DNA of 60,170 bases. It comes from DASUAO01 sp035763745 (GTDB taxonomy: Bacteria > Actinomycetota > Acidimicrobiia > IMCC26256 > PALSA-555). The DNA lies in NCBI GenBank assembly GCA_035763745.1, contig DASUAO010000046.1, positions 1 through 60,170 of the forward strand, given 5' to 3'. The translations under genes and the position numbers were made by a program. How positions within the stretch are numbered: the stretch's first letter is position 1; every line of letters starts with the position of its first letter. This document shows positions 35,962 to 44,296 of this stretch, one piece after another. The notes under the pieces are model-generated. The model was not told the origin of the DNA, did no database searches, and was given only the letters and a program-made list of their open reading frames with translations.

Positions 35962-37608
35962 CTACGCGCCGAGCGAGGTGTCGAGTGCCGTCTCGGGGAG
36001 ACCGGCGCTGGTCCGCTCGTGTTCGATGGATGCCCGGTACGACGCGACCTCGCGCGTGATGTCGTCGTCGCTCCACCCCAGATCGGGTGCGATCAGACGG
36101 GCGACGCTCTCGGCCGCGGCGGCCGACGCGTCGCGCGCCAGCAAGCGAGCGCGGGTGCGGCGCGACAGGACGTCGTCGAGGGTGCGAGCCATCTCGTGGC
36201 GAACCGCGAAGAGCGCCTCGGCGCGGAGGTACGGGAGGCCGGGCACGAGGGCGTCACCGAGGTCGGGATCGGCCGCGAGGTCGAACACGGCCGACGCCTC
36301 GGTGCCGTACCGGCCGGCGAGGTGATCGTGGAGGCTCGGCTCGGGGCTGTCGGGCGGGGCTTCGTAGCCCTCGGAGCCGATGATGGGCAACGACTTCGTG
36401 CGGCAGCGGGCGCGGGTGCCGACGAGTCGGGCGACCTGGTCCACGGTGTCCTTGGCCATCCGCCGGTAGGTCGTGAGCTTGCCCCCCGTGATCGTCACGA
36501 CCCCGCTGTCGGAGACGTTCACGCCGTGGCGGCGCGAGAGATCGGCGGTGCGCTCCGATCTGGCGCTGCGCAACAGCGGCCGCAGACCCGCCCACGACGC
36601 CACGACGTCGGCCTCGGTGACCGCTTCCTCGATCGCCCCGTTCAGCGCGGCCAGCAAGTAGGCGACGTCCTCGGGTGTGCACTGCGGGTCGTCGAGCGGC
36701 CCGTCGTACTCGGTGTCGGTGGTGCCGATGAAGGTGGTGTCACGCCACGGGACGACGAAGACCGAGCGCTTGTCCTTGGGCACCGGAACCACCGCGGCGA
36801 TGTCGTTTCGGACCCGGTCCCACGGCACCGTGATGTGGATGCCCTTGGCCGGACGGATGGAGTCCGGGTCCGATCCTTCGTCCATCGCGCGGACCTCGTC
36901 GGCCCAGACTCCGGTGGCGTTGATGACCGCGCGAGCCCGGATGTCGATGGTCTCGCCGTCGGCGAGGATCCGCGCGCCGCGGACCTTGCCGTCGGTGCTC
37001 TTGAGGATCTCGACGACCGACGCGTAGTTCGCGACGACGGCCCCGTGCTCAGCGGCCGTGCGCGCGATCGCGAGGGTGAACCGGGCGTCGTCGACGCGGG
37101 CGTCGTAGTAGAGGTACGCGCTGGCGACGTTGTCGCGGCGCAGGGTGGGCATGTGGGCGAGCGCCTCGTCGCGCGAGATGCGCTCGTGGAACTTGCGGAT
37201 CCGCCAGCCTCCCGTGAGGTCGTACAACCACATGGCACTGCCGAGCGCGCGAGCGATCCGCCGGTTGATGAGGCCGTCACGGCTCAGGATCGGGATGAGG
37301 AACGGCAGCACCCGGACGAGGTGCGGCGCATTGCGGAGCGCGACCTGTCGCTCGTGGAGTGCCTCGTACACGAGCCGGAACTCGCGCTGCTGGAGGTAGC
37401 GGATGCCGCCGTGCACGAGCTTCGACGACTTCGACGACGTCCCGGCCGCGAAGTCCGACCGGTCGACGAGTGCGGTGCGCAGACCCCGGCTGGCGGCGTC
37501 GAGCGCGCAGCCGACCCCCGTGATGCCGGCGCCCACGACCAGCACGTCGAACTCCTCGGCGCCCAGGCGGTCCAGGGCTGCGCGCCGGTCGGCAGAGGGG
37601 GAGGCCAT
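35962..37608 (-). CDS. glpD: Glycerol-3-phosphate dehydrogenase (FAD-dependent)
   Basis: A 548-aa membrane-associated flavoenzyme that oxidises sn-glycerol 3-phosphate to DHAP and passes electrons to quinone. The FAD dinucleotide fold VLVVGAGITGVGCALDA and the GlpD signature DFAAGTSSKSSKLVHGGIRYLQ are intact, as are AVINATGVWAD, VVPWRDTTFIGTTDTEYD and TGGKLTTYRRMA. A C-terminal helical domain (~400-548) matches the GlpD cap. The ATG at 37608 follows TAACCT by 7 nt (leaderless). An upstream in-frame ATG at 37647 adds only weak sequence. It is followed 25 nt later by the AgpS-like gene. Confidence 0.93.
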   Translation of the reverse strand: MASPSADRRAALDRLGAEEFDVLVVGAGITGVGCALDAASRGLRTALVDRSDFAAGTSSKSSKLVHGGIRYLQQREFRLVYEALHERQVALRNAPHLVRVLPFLIPILSRDGLINRRIARALGSAMWLYDLTGGWRIRKFHERISRDEALAHMPTLRRDNVASAYLYYDARVDDARFTLAIARTAAEHGAVVANYASVVEILKSTDGKVRGARILADGETIDIRARAVINATGVWADEVRAMDEGSDPDSIRPAKGIHITVPWDRVRNDIAAVVPVPKDKRSVFVVPWRDTTFIGTTDTEYDGPLDDPQCTPEDVAYLLAALNGAIEEAVTEADVVASWAGLRPLLRSARSERTADLSRRHGVNVSDSGVVTITGGKLTTYRRMAKDTVDQVARLVGTRARCRTKSLPIIGSEGYEAPPDSPEPSLHDHLAGRYGTEASAVFDLAADPDLGDALVPGLPYLRAEALFAVRHEMARTLDDVLSRRTRARLLARDASAAAAESVARLIAPDLGWSDDDITREVASYRASIEHERTSAGLPETALDTSLGA

Positions 37609-37615
37609 GACGCCA

Positions 37616-37621
37616 AGGTTA
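37616..37621 (-). promoter_or_regulatory. Candidate -10 hexamer of glpD
   Basis: TAACCT on the minus strand ends 7 nt before the glpD ATG, again suggesting a leaderless start. Confidence 0.35.
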
Positions 37622-37680
37622 CCGACCGGTAGCAAGCAGTCGACCAACGGGCGGGATCCGCCGACCCGCCAGCGGTCCGG

Positions 37681-39807
37681 TCAGTAGGCGAGGAGGTGCT
37701 CCAGGTCGCGGGCGATGTCGGCGACCTGGGGGAGGATCGCGTGTTCGAGCGTGGGCTCGTAGCCGACCGGCGTGTCGGCCGCGGCCAGACGCAGGACCGG
37801 CGCGTCGAGGTCCTCGAAGCACTCGTCGGCGATCCAGGCGGCGATCTCGGCACCGAACCCGGCGGTCAGCGTGTCCTCGTGCAGGACGAGGACCCGACCG
37901 GTCCGTGCGATCGACTCCGCGACGATGTCGCGGTCCCAGGGCGCGATCGTACGGAGGTCGATGAGGTCGACTCGGGAGCCGTCCGGATCGACCTCCCGCG
38001 CCGCGAGCTCGGCGCGGTGCACCGTCGCACCCCACGTCACGATCGTCACCGCGTCACCGCGGAGCACGTGCGCCCCCCGTCCGAACGGGAGCATCCAGGC
38101 GGGCGGAGGGAACGGGTCGCGGTTGTAGCCCTGCCGGTAGAGGTGCTTGTGCTCGAGGAACAGCACCGGGTCCTCGCCGGCGAACGCGGTGCGCATCAGC
38201 CCGGCGGCGTCGCGCGCGCGTGACGGGAACGCGATGAGCAGGCCGGGGATGTGGGCGAAGATCGACTCGCCGCTCTGGGAGTGCCAGATCGACCCGCCGG
38301 TGAGGTAGCCGCCGATCGGGATGCGGATCACCGTGGGGCAGGTGAACGCGCCGTTGCTGCGCCACCGGATGGTCGCGGCCTCGGACCGGATCTGGGTCAT
38401 CGCGGGCCACACGTAGTCGAAGAACTGGATCTCCGGCGACGGTCGGAGGCCGCGGATCGCCTGGCCGACGGCGCGGCCGATGATGTTGGCCTCGGCGAGC
38501 GGCGTGTTGAAGCAGCGCGCCTGGCCGAACGCGCGTTGGAGCCCGAACGTGATCCCGAAGACGCCACCCTTGCCCGGGACCTCGTCGAGCGCGCTCGGGT
38601 CGGCGTCGGCGACGTCCTCACCGAAGACGCGGATGCGCTCGTCGGCCGTCATGCGCTCGTGGAGCGTCCGGCGGATCGCTTCGCCGAGGGTCAGGGGCTC
38701 CGCGTCGTCCCCCGCCTCCGTTCCGGAAGGCGACGCCCCGACGACCGGTGGGTCGGGGGGAAGGTCGACGACCGGGGGCGCCCCGACGAGGTGGTCGCGG
38801 ATCGTGCTCGGGTCGGGGCGGGGCGACGCCAGCGCGCGCTGGGCGACCTCCGCCACCTCGGCGGTCGCGTCGGCGCGGATCTGGCGGGCCTCGTCCTCGG
38901 TGATGGCACCGGAGTGGACCAGCTCGCGCTCGAGGACGTCGATGGGATCGTGCTCGGCCTCGTCGACGAGCTCCGCATCCGGTCGGTACTTCTTCTGGTC
39001 GTCGGACAGCGAGTGCGAGTACGGACGGGTGACGGTCGCATGGATCATCCCGGGGCCCTGGCCGGCCCGGACACGGTGGACGGCGTCGGCGCCGAGGCGG
39101 CGCGACTCGAAGTAGTCGCGGCCGTCGAGCCTCGTGACGTGGAGCCCGCGCACCCCGGCGACCATCTCGGAGATCGGGGCGGGCGCCTGGTCCGTCGCGC
39201 GTGTCGAGATCGCATACCCGTTGTCGGCGACCAGGAAGAGGACGGGCAGCGCCAGGCGGGCCGCGGAGCTGATGCTCTCCCAGAACTCGCCCTCCGAGGT
39301 TGCTCCCTCCCCGAGGGACACGTACGTGACCTCGTCGCCGTACGCGACGCAGCCGGGCAGGTCACGACGAACGATGTAGCGCCCGGCCTCGGCACACCCG
39401 ACCGCGGGGAGGCACTGCGAGCCGGTCGGGCTGGACTGGGTGACGATGTGACGGGCGACATCACCCCAGTGGCACGGCATCTGCCGGCCCCCGGACGCCG
39501 GGTCGTCGGCCGAGCCGACCGCCTGGAGGAGCAGGTCGAGCGGAGGCACACCCAGCCCGAGGACCAGCGCGCGGTCCCGGTAGTAGGGGAAGAACCAGTC
39601 GTAGCCCGGCCGCAGCTCCCGGGCGAGGGCGAGCAGCAGGGCCTCGTGTCCGGCGCCGGAGATCTGGAAGAAGACCCGGCTCTGCTGGCGCAGCGTGATC
39701 TCGCGGTCGTCGAGCGCTCTCGAGACGCACGCCAGCCGGAAGTCGGCGACGGCCTCGTCGAGGGCGATCCCGCGATGGTGACCACTGGTCCGGTCGAGCG
39801 AGCGCAC
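37681..39807 (-). CDS. Fused 2-oxoacid dehydrogenase E1 (alpha and beta subunits in one chain)
   Basis: A 708-aa thiamine-diphosphate enzyme. The N-terminal ~350 residues are an E1-alpha with the TPP motif GEGATSEGEFWES...DNGYAIS and SHSLSDDQKKYR. A Pro-rich linker (~350-385) joins an E1-beta (~385-708) with GEDVADADP, the GKGGVFGITFGL loop and PLAEANIIGRAVG. It is most like branched-chain or pyruvate dehydrogenase E1, where alpha and beta are usually separate genes. The GTG at 39807 follows TAGGCT by 8 nt. An E2 gene is divergent 73 nt away. No lipoyl domain or E3 is encoded in the window. Confidence 0.9.
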   Translation of the reverse strand: MRSLDRTSGHHRGIALDEAVADFRLACVSRALDDREITLRQQSRVFFQISGAGHEALLLALARELRPGYDWFFPYYRDRALVLGLGVPPLDLLLQAVGSADDPASGGRQMPCHWGDVARHIVTQSSPTGSQCLPAVGCAEAGRYIVRRDLPGCVAYGDEVTYVSLGEGATSEGEFWESISSAARLALPVLFLVADNGYAISTRATDQAPAPISEMVAGVRGLHVTRLDGRDYFESRRLGADAVHRVRAGQGPGMIHATVTRPYSHSLSDDQKKYRPDAELVDEAEHDPIDVLERELVHSGAITEDEARQIRADATAEVAEVAQRALASPRPDPSTIRDHLVGAPPVVDLPPDPPVVGASPSGTEAGDDAEPLTLGEAIRRTLHERMTADERIRVFGEDVADADPSALDEVPGKGGVFGITFGLQRAFGQARCFNTPLAEANIIGRAVGQAIRGLRPSPEIQFFDYVWPAMTQIRSEAATIRWRSNGAFTCPTVIRIPIGGYLTGGSIWHSQSGESIFAHIPGLLIAFPSRARDAAGLMRTAFAGEDPVLFLEHKHLYRQGYNRDPFPPPAWMLPFGRGAHVLRGDAVTIVTWGATVHRAELAAREVDPDGSRVDLIDLRTIAPWDRDIVAESIARTGRVLVLHEDTLTAGFGAEIAAWIADECFEDLDAPVLRLAAADTPVGYEPTLEHAILPQVADIARDLEHLLAY

Positions 39808-39815
39808 CAGTCGCG

Positions 39816-39874
39816 AGCCTACGGCGCACCGGCACACGACGCGTGCGCCGGATGGTACGGGCGGTCGGTACCGT
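39816..39874. promoter_or_regulatory. Divergent promoter region between E1 fusion and E2
   Basis: Minus-strand TAGGCT (39821-39816) ends 8 nt before the E1 GTG, and plus-strand TACCGT (39869-39874) ends 6 nt before the E2 GTG at 39881. Both genes look leaderless and are likely controlled together from this ~60-nt region. No operator palindrome is evident. Confidence 0.4.
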
Positions 39875-39880
39875 GGGGTC

Positions 39881-40795
39881 GTGCGTACGCCATCGCCGGG
39901 TTTCCTGTCCCCGGTCGTCCGGCGCCTGGGTGCCGAGCTCGGGATCGATGCCGCGCGGCTCGCCGGGACCGGTCGCGCCGGACGTGTCACTCGGGGCGAC
40001 GTGCTCCGCGCTGCCGCGACCGCCACTCCGGCTGCCCCGGCCGATCCGGGCGCGATCCCGTTCACGAGCCTGCGCCGGCAGATGGCGACCCGACTCGTCG
40101 GCTCGAAGCGCACCGCCGCGCACGCCTACTGCTCCGTCGAAGCCGACCTCCAGGCTGTCGAGCGGGTCCGCGCCGTCCACGGCGAGCGCTTCCGCGCCGA
40201 GGAGGGATTCGGGCTCACCTACCTGCCGTTCTTCGCGCGAGCGACCGTCGCGGCGCTCGGAGAGTTCCGGAACCTCAACGGGACGGTCGGCGCCGACGAG
40301 CTGCGCATCTCGGAGTCGGTGCACCTCGGGATCGCCGTCGATCTCGACGGCGCAGGGCTCCTGATCCCGGTGGTGCACGATGCCGAGACCAGGGGACTGC
40401 GGGCGATCGCCCGCGAGATCCACGACCTCGCGCGGCGTGCACGCGCCGGGACTCTGCGCCCCGACGACGTGAGTGGCGGCACCTTCACCGTGACGAACCC
40501 AGGTCCGTACTCGACGGTCGTCTCGGTCCCGATCATCAACGCGCCGCAGGTCGGCATCCTCGCGACCGACGCGGTCCGTCGCACCCCGGTCGTCGTCGAA
40601 TGCGACGGAGCCGACGGGATCGGCATCCGTGCCGTGGCGACGATCGGCCTGTCGTTCGACCACCGCGCGGTCGACGGCGCTTACGCAGCGTCGTTCGTGC
40701 ACCGGGTCGCCGAGATCCTCTCGACCCACATCTGGTCGCGCGAGCTGGTGCCGTCCGGAGCGTCGACCGGTCCCGGCGGTCTCTCCGCACGTTGA
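39881..40795 (+). CDS. 2-oxoacid dehydrogenase E2 acyltransferase lacking a lipoyl domain
   Basis: A 304-aa protein. Residues ~6-45 (SPGFLSPVVRRLGAELG..., LAGTGRAGRVTRGDVL) are a peripheral subunit-binding domain, and ~60-304 an E2 catalytic domain with the active-site motif LSFDHRAVDG near the C-terminus and GGTFTVTNPGPYS. Normal E2 chains begin with a lipoyl domain of ~80 residues carrying the lipoyl lysine. None is present, and the GTG at 39881 is directly preceded by a -10-like TACCGT. The acyl carrier must therefore be provided by another protein. It is divergent from the fused E1. Confidence 0.88.
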   Translation: MRTPSPGFLSPVVRRLGAELGIDAARLAGTGRAGRVTRGDVLRAAATATPAAPADPGAIPFTSLRRQMATRLVGSKRTAAHAYCSVEADLQAVERVRAVHGERFRAEEGFGLTYLPFFARATVAALGEFRNLNGTVGADELRISESVHLGIAVDLDGAGLLIPVVHDAETRGLRAIAREIHDLARRARAGTLRPDDVSGGTFTVTNPGPYSTVVSVPIINAPQVGILATDAVRRTPVVVECDGADGIGIRAVATIGLSFDHRAVDGAYAASFVHRVAEILSTHIWSRELVPSGASTGPGGLSAR

Positions 40796-40840
40796 ACGTT
40801 GCTCTGCAACAACGAGCGTGCCGAGAAGCCCCGGCCGGGG
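40787..40840. terminator. Hairpins between E2 and the convergent rhodanese gene
   Basis: An imperfect hairpin (GCACG/CGTGC outer stem, GTTG/CAAC inner) overlaps the E2 stop at 40787-40821. A perfect 12-bp palindrome CCCCGGCCGGGG (40829-40840) directly precedes the rhodanese stop. Location between convergent genes suggests termination. Confidence 0.4.
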
Positions 40841-41188
40841 TCAGGCGACGGAGCCGGCCCGGCCGCCCTCGGTGACGACGTCGAACCCTGCCGCGGCCCA
40901 CGCCTGCATGCCGCCGGCGATGTTGCTGGCGTCGTAGCCCGCCTGGACGAGGGCCCGGGTCACGACGCCCGAGCGGTTCCCCGATCGGCAGATCACGACC
41001 ACCGGGGTGTCACTGGGCAGCTCGGTGTGCCGCGCCTCGAGCTCACCCATCGGGATCCACGCGGCCTCCGCGGCGTGGCCCGCGTGCCACTCGGCCGGCT
41101 CGCGCACGTCGAGCAGCACCGCGCCTGACTCGACCTGCTCCCGAGCAGTCGCGACGTCGACGGTAGGGACCGCCTGGTCCGCGCTCAT
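40841..41188 (-). CDS. Single-domain rhodanese-like sulfurtransferase
   Basis: A 115-aa protein with a complete rhodanese domain. The active-site loop VVICRSGNRSGV contains the catalytic cysteine. The front edge LLDVREPAEWHAGH and the closing AGGMQAWAAAG are typical. It would accept sulfane sulfur from thiosulfate or persulfides. Its ATG overlaps the stop of the metallo-beta-lactamase/rhodanese gene upstream by 4 nt, so the two form an operon for persulfide handling. Confidence 0.9.
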   Translation of the reverse strand: MSADQAVPTVDVATAREQVESGAVLLDVREPAEWHAGHAAEAAWIPMGELEARHTELPSDTPVVVICRSGNRSGVVTRALVQAGYDASNIAGGMQAWAAAGFDVVTEGGRAGSVA

Positions 41189-42573
41189 GCGTCGGTCCCT
41201 GCGACCTCGTGACGCCATGCTTCGAAGCCGCCGAGCACGTCGGACACGTCGGTGAACCCCCGCGTCGCCAGCACGCTCGCGCCCACCGCTGAGCGGCCGC
41301 CGCCCGCGCAGTACACGATGGTCGGCGCACCCGGGTCGAGATCGGCGATCACCTCGAGCAGACGAGGGAGGGGCGCCTCGCGTGCGCCCGGGATCGTGCC
41401 CAGCGCCGTCTCGCCCGGGTCGCGCACGTCGAGCACCTGGAGCGAGTCGAGGTTCGAGCGACGGTCCTCCAGCTCGCGCGCGGTCATGCGCGAGGACCGT
41501 TGGGTCACCTCCGGATGGGCTGCGAGCACGATGAGCGCGTCGTCGAGGAACCCGACCACGTGGTCGAAGCCGATGCGACCGAGGCGGACCTTCGCCTCGA
41601 GCTCGGTGCCCGGGTTGCCGACGAGCACGATGCGGTCGGCATGGTCGAGCACGTCGCCGGTCCACTCGGAGAACCGCCCCCCGAGCGAGACGTTGAGGCT
41701 GCCGCGGAGATGGCCGGCGGCGAACTCGATCGGGTCCCTGGTGTCCAGCACCGCGGCGCCGGCGGCCTGCGCCGCGAGCACGGCGTCGAGGTCCATCGGT
41801 GGCGGCGATTGCTCCTCGTCGAGCGTGGGTCGGGCCTCGCGGTTGCGGGCCGCGTCGAAGGCGAAGTAGCCGGGTGCCGTGGGCTGTCCCTCGGTCACGA
41901 CCGCGACGAACTCCTCCTCGGTCATCGGCTGCAGGGCGTAGTTCACGAGGCGCTGCTCACCGATGGTCGACTGCTTCTCGGTCGAGAGCTGCTTCCCGCA
42001 GGCGGATCCCGCGCCGTGCGCGGGGAAGACCCGGGTCTCGTCGGGCAGCGTCAGGAGGCGCTCGTGGAGGGAGTGGTACAGCTGGCGGCCCAGCTCGTCG
42101 GCGGTCACCCCGATCGACGACAACAGGTCGGGGCGGCCGACGTCGCCGATGAACAGGGTGTCGCCGGTGAGCACCGCGTACGGGCCTTCGTCGTCGACGT
42201 GTTCGAACACGACGATGCTGATGGACTCGGGCGTGTGGCCCGGGGTGGCCCGGATCTCGAGCGTGACGTCTCCGAGCGACAGCCGGGCGTCGTCGGCGAG
42301 CGGCTCGTACGGGAACGCGATCCCGGTGGCGGCGTCGCCGTAGGAGATGACCGCGCCTGTCTGCTCCGCGAGCTCGAGGTGCCCGGACAGGAAGTCGGCG
42401 TGGACGTGGGTCTCGAGGACCCGTTCGATCGTGAGCCCCTGGGCGGCGGCGTCGGCGACGTACTGCGAGACGTCGCGTTGGGGGTCGACGACGACGGCCC
42501 GCCCGCTGCCCTCGTCCCCGACGAGGTACGACGCGTGCGAGAGGCAGTCGAGGTAGTACTGGGTGAAGATCAT
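41185..42573 (-). CDS. Persulfide dioxygenase-like metallo-beta-lactamase with two rhodanese domains
   Basis: A 462-aa fusion. The N-terminal ~235 residues are a metallo-beta-lactamase fold of the ETHE1/persulfide dioxygenase type, with the metal motif THVHADFLSGH, a second histidine in TPGHTPES, GDTLFIGDVGRPDL and FPAHGAGS. Two rhodanese domains follow. The first (~265-350) has VLVGNPG where the cysteine loop should be and is probably inactive. The second (~370-460) has an intact loop, VYCAGGGRSAV. Such enzymes oxidise persulfides to sulfite. The ATG at 42573 follows a CGGAG site and a strong palindrome. The coupled single-domain rhodanese downstream supports sulfide detoxification. Confidence 0.9.
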   Translation of the reverse strand: MIFTQYYLDCLSHASYLVGDEGSGRAVVVDPQRDVSQYVADAAAQGLTIERVLETHVHADFLSGHLELAEQTGAVISYGDAATGIAFPYEPLADDARLSLGDVTLEIRATPGHTPESISIVVFEHVDDEGPYAVLTGDTLFIGDVGRPDLLSSIGVTADELGRQLYHSLHERLLTLPDETRVFPAHGAGSACGKQLSTEKQSTIGEQRLVNYALQPMTEEEFVAVVTEGQPTAPGYFAFDAARNREARPTLDEEQSPPPMDLDAVLAAQAAGAAVLDTRDPIEFAAGHLRGSLNVSLGGRFSEWTGDVLDHADRIVLVGNPGTELEAKVRLGRIGFDHVVGFLDDALIVLAAHPEVTQRSSRMTARELEDRRSNLDSLQVLDVRDPGETALGTIPGAREAPLPRLLEVIADLDPGAPTIVYCAGGGRSAVGASVLATRGFTDVSDVLGGFEAWRHEVAGTDA

Positions 42574-42586
42574 CAGGCTCCGTTTC

Positions 42587-42625
42587 GGCGTCAGGAGCAC
42601 GCCCTCAGGGCGGGTTCCTGACGCC
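42587..42625. repeat. Palindrome family 2, copy 2, at the end of the acyl-CoA synthetase gene
   Basis: A long stem of GGCGTCAGGA pairing with TCCTGACGCC, plus an inner CGCCC/GGGCG stem. On the minus strand its first 20 nt match the hairpin at 4880-4912 at about 18 positions. It lies 20 nt after the acyl-CoA synthetase stop and just ahead of the ribosome-binding site of the persulfide dioxygenase gene, so it may terminate one transcript or regulate the other. Confidence 0.65.
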
Positions 42626-42644
42626 AAAGTAGACGCGGGGCCGG

Positions 42645-44240
42645 TCAGCTGCCGATGCGGGCGCGGGCGACCTCGCGCAGACGGCGGTAGTCGGCCTTGC
42701 CGGCGGCCGACCGTCCGAGCGTGTCGAGCAGGACGACGTGGCGCGGCCGCTTGTAGCCCGAGAGCCGACCGCGACACCACTCCACGATGTCGGCGGACAG
42801 CTCGTCGGCGTCGAGACCCGGTGTCGCGACCACGAGCGCGACCACCTGCTCGCCGAACCGCTCGTCGGGCACGCCGACCACGAGGCAGTCCACGATCTCG
42901 GCGTGTTCCCGGAGCAAGAGCTCCACCTCCTCCGGGTACACCTTCTCCCCACCGGTGTTGATGCACGCCGACCCGCGTCCGAGCAGGCAGATGGTCCCGT
43001 CGGAGTCGACGGTCGCGTAGTCGCCGGGGATCGAGTACCGGATGCCGTCGACGACGCGGAACGTCGCCGCGGTCTTCTCCTCGTCGCCGTGGTAGCCGAG
43101 TGGGATCGGGCCGGTGACGGCCACCACCCCGACCTCGTCGCTTCCGGGGACGACGGGGGTGCCGGTCTCCTCCGACAGCACCGTCACCCGATCGTTCACG
43201 GCGAAGCGCGCCGGCTTGATCTCGCTGTGCACGTCGCTCGCGGTGCGGGTCATCATCCCCTCCGACGCGCCGAGCGAGTCGATGAGCGTCACGTGGGGGA
43301 GGTGTCGGAGCAGCCCCGCCTTGACGTCGGGGCTCCAGGTGACGCCCGACGACGTGATCGCGCGCAGCGCACCGAGGTCCCATCGGTCGGGGTGCTGCTC
43401 GAGCGCATCGAGGAGCGGGCGGGCGAACACGTCTCCCACGATCGTGAGCACCGCGACGTCGTGGGTGACGACTTCGTCCCAGAGCAGCTCGGCGTCGAGT
43501 CCGACGCGGTCGACGAGCACGACCGTCCCGCCGCCGGAGAGCGTGGACAGCGCGATGAACAGGCCGGTGCCGTGCATGAGCGGGCAGGCCGGCAGGCACG
43601 TTCCCGTCCGCTTGCCGGCTCGGGCGGCGTCGATCGGGTCCGGCGGCTCGCTGGCGGGCCGTCCCATCTGCCAGAGCGCGCGGTAGAGGTCGTCGTTGCG
43701 CCACATCACACCCTTGGGCATGCCGGTCGTGCCGCCGGTGAAGAGCAGCACCAGGTCGTCGCCGTCGGGCGCCCGGTCCTGCCACGGTCCGGACGGCTCG
43801 GCCGCCGCGAGCGCAGCCTCGTAGTCGGCGCCCGTCTCGAGTACCGCGATCGTGCTCCCGTCGCCCGTCGTGCCGATTCGGGCCACGGCGTCGCGGGCGG
43901 GGGCCGCGAACTCGGGGTCGTGGACGATCGCCCGGGCGCCGCTGTTCTCGAGCACGTACCGGACCTCGTCGGCGACGTACCGGTAGTTGACGTTCACCGG
44001 GGCGGCACCGATGCGCAGCGCCGCGAAGAACGTCTCGAGGTACTCGGGCCGGTTGGTCGCGTCGATGGCGACCTTGTCGCCCGCCCGCACGCCCACGTCC
44101 CACAGGTGGCTCGCCAGGCGGCCCGAGCGCTCCTCGAACGCGCCCCAAGAGATGCGGCGGTCGCCGCTGATCAGCGCGTCCCGATCAGGCACGACGGGCG
44201 CGATGCCCGCCCAGGTGGCGGCGAAGCTCCAGCCCGGCAT
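42645..44240 (-). CDS. Acyl-CoA synthetase (AMP-forming, FadD-like)
   Basis: A 531-aa AMP-binding enzyme that activates a carboxylic acid to its acyl-CoA. The P-loop is LLFTGGTTGMPKGVMW, with LGASEG (A5-like) and GRGSACINTGGEKVYPEEVE covering the A7-A8 hinge. The catalytic lysine lies in GRSAAGKADYRRL near the C-terminus. Length and motif order are normal for fatty- or aryl-acyl-CoA ligases. It is probably a paralogue of the ligase cut by the left edge of the window. It is divergent from the MpaB-like gene. Confidence 0.92.
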   Translation of the reverse strand: MPGWSFAATWAGIAPVVPDRDALISGDRRISWGAFEERSGRLASHLWDVGVRAGDKVAIDATNRPEYLETFFAALRIGAAPVNVNYRYVADEVRYVLENSGARAIVHDPEFAAPARDAVARIGTTGDGSTIAVLETGADYEAALAAAEPSGPWQDRAPDGDDLVLLFTGGTTGMPKGVMWRNDDLYRALWQMGRPASEPPDPIDAARAGKRTGTCLPACPLMHGTGLFIALSTLSGGGTVVLVDRVGLDAELLWDEVVTHDVAVLTIVGDVFARPLLDALEQHPDRWDLGALRAITSSGVTWSPDVKAGLLRHLPHVTLIDSLGASEGMMTRTASDVHSEIKPARFAVNDRVTVLSEETGTPVVPGSDEVGVVAVTGPIPLGYHGDEEKTAATFRVVDGIRYSIPGDYATVDSDGTICLLGRGSACINTGGEKVYPEEVELLLREHAEIVDCLVVGVPDERFGEQVVALVVATPGLDADELSADIVEWCRGRLSGYKRPRHVVLLDTLGRSAAGKADYRRLREVARARIGS

Positions 44241-44296
44241 GACGAGCAGGGTAGGCGCGGTGCCAGCTGTGACCCCCCGGCCCGCGATGATGGTGC

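Noticed and set aside
31791..36059. A 1422-codon open frame on the plus strand
   Set aside because: It is an antisense shadow of sulfotransferase, glycerol kinase, AgpS-like oxidase and GlpD on the minus strand. Its composition is Arg/Asp/Val-rich with no domain, as expected for the reverse of GC-rich genes.
39881..39950. A frameshift hiding the missing lipoyl domain of E2
   Set aside because: The upstream sequence is only the 73-nt divergent promoter region, too short for an ~80-residue domain, and E1 lies beyond it on the other strand.
40829..40840. CCCCGGCCGGGG as a regulator operator
   Set aside because: A short GC palindrome between convergent stops is expected by chance at this base composition and is better seen as part of a terminator region.
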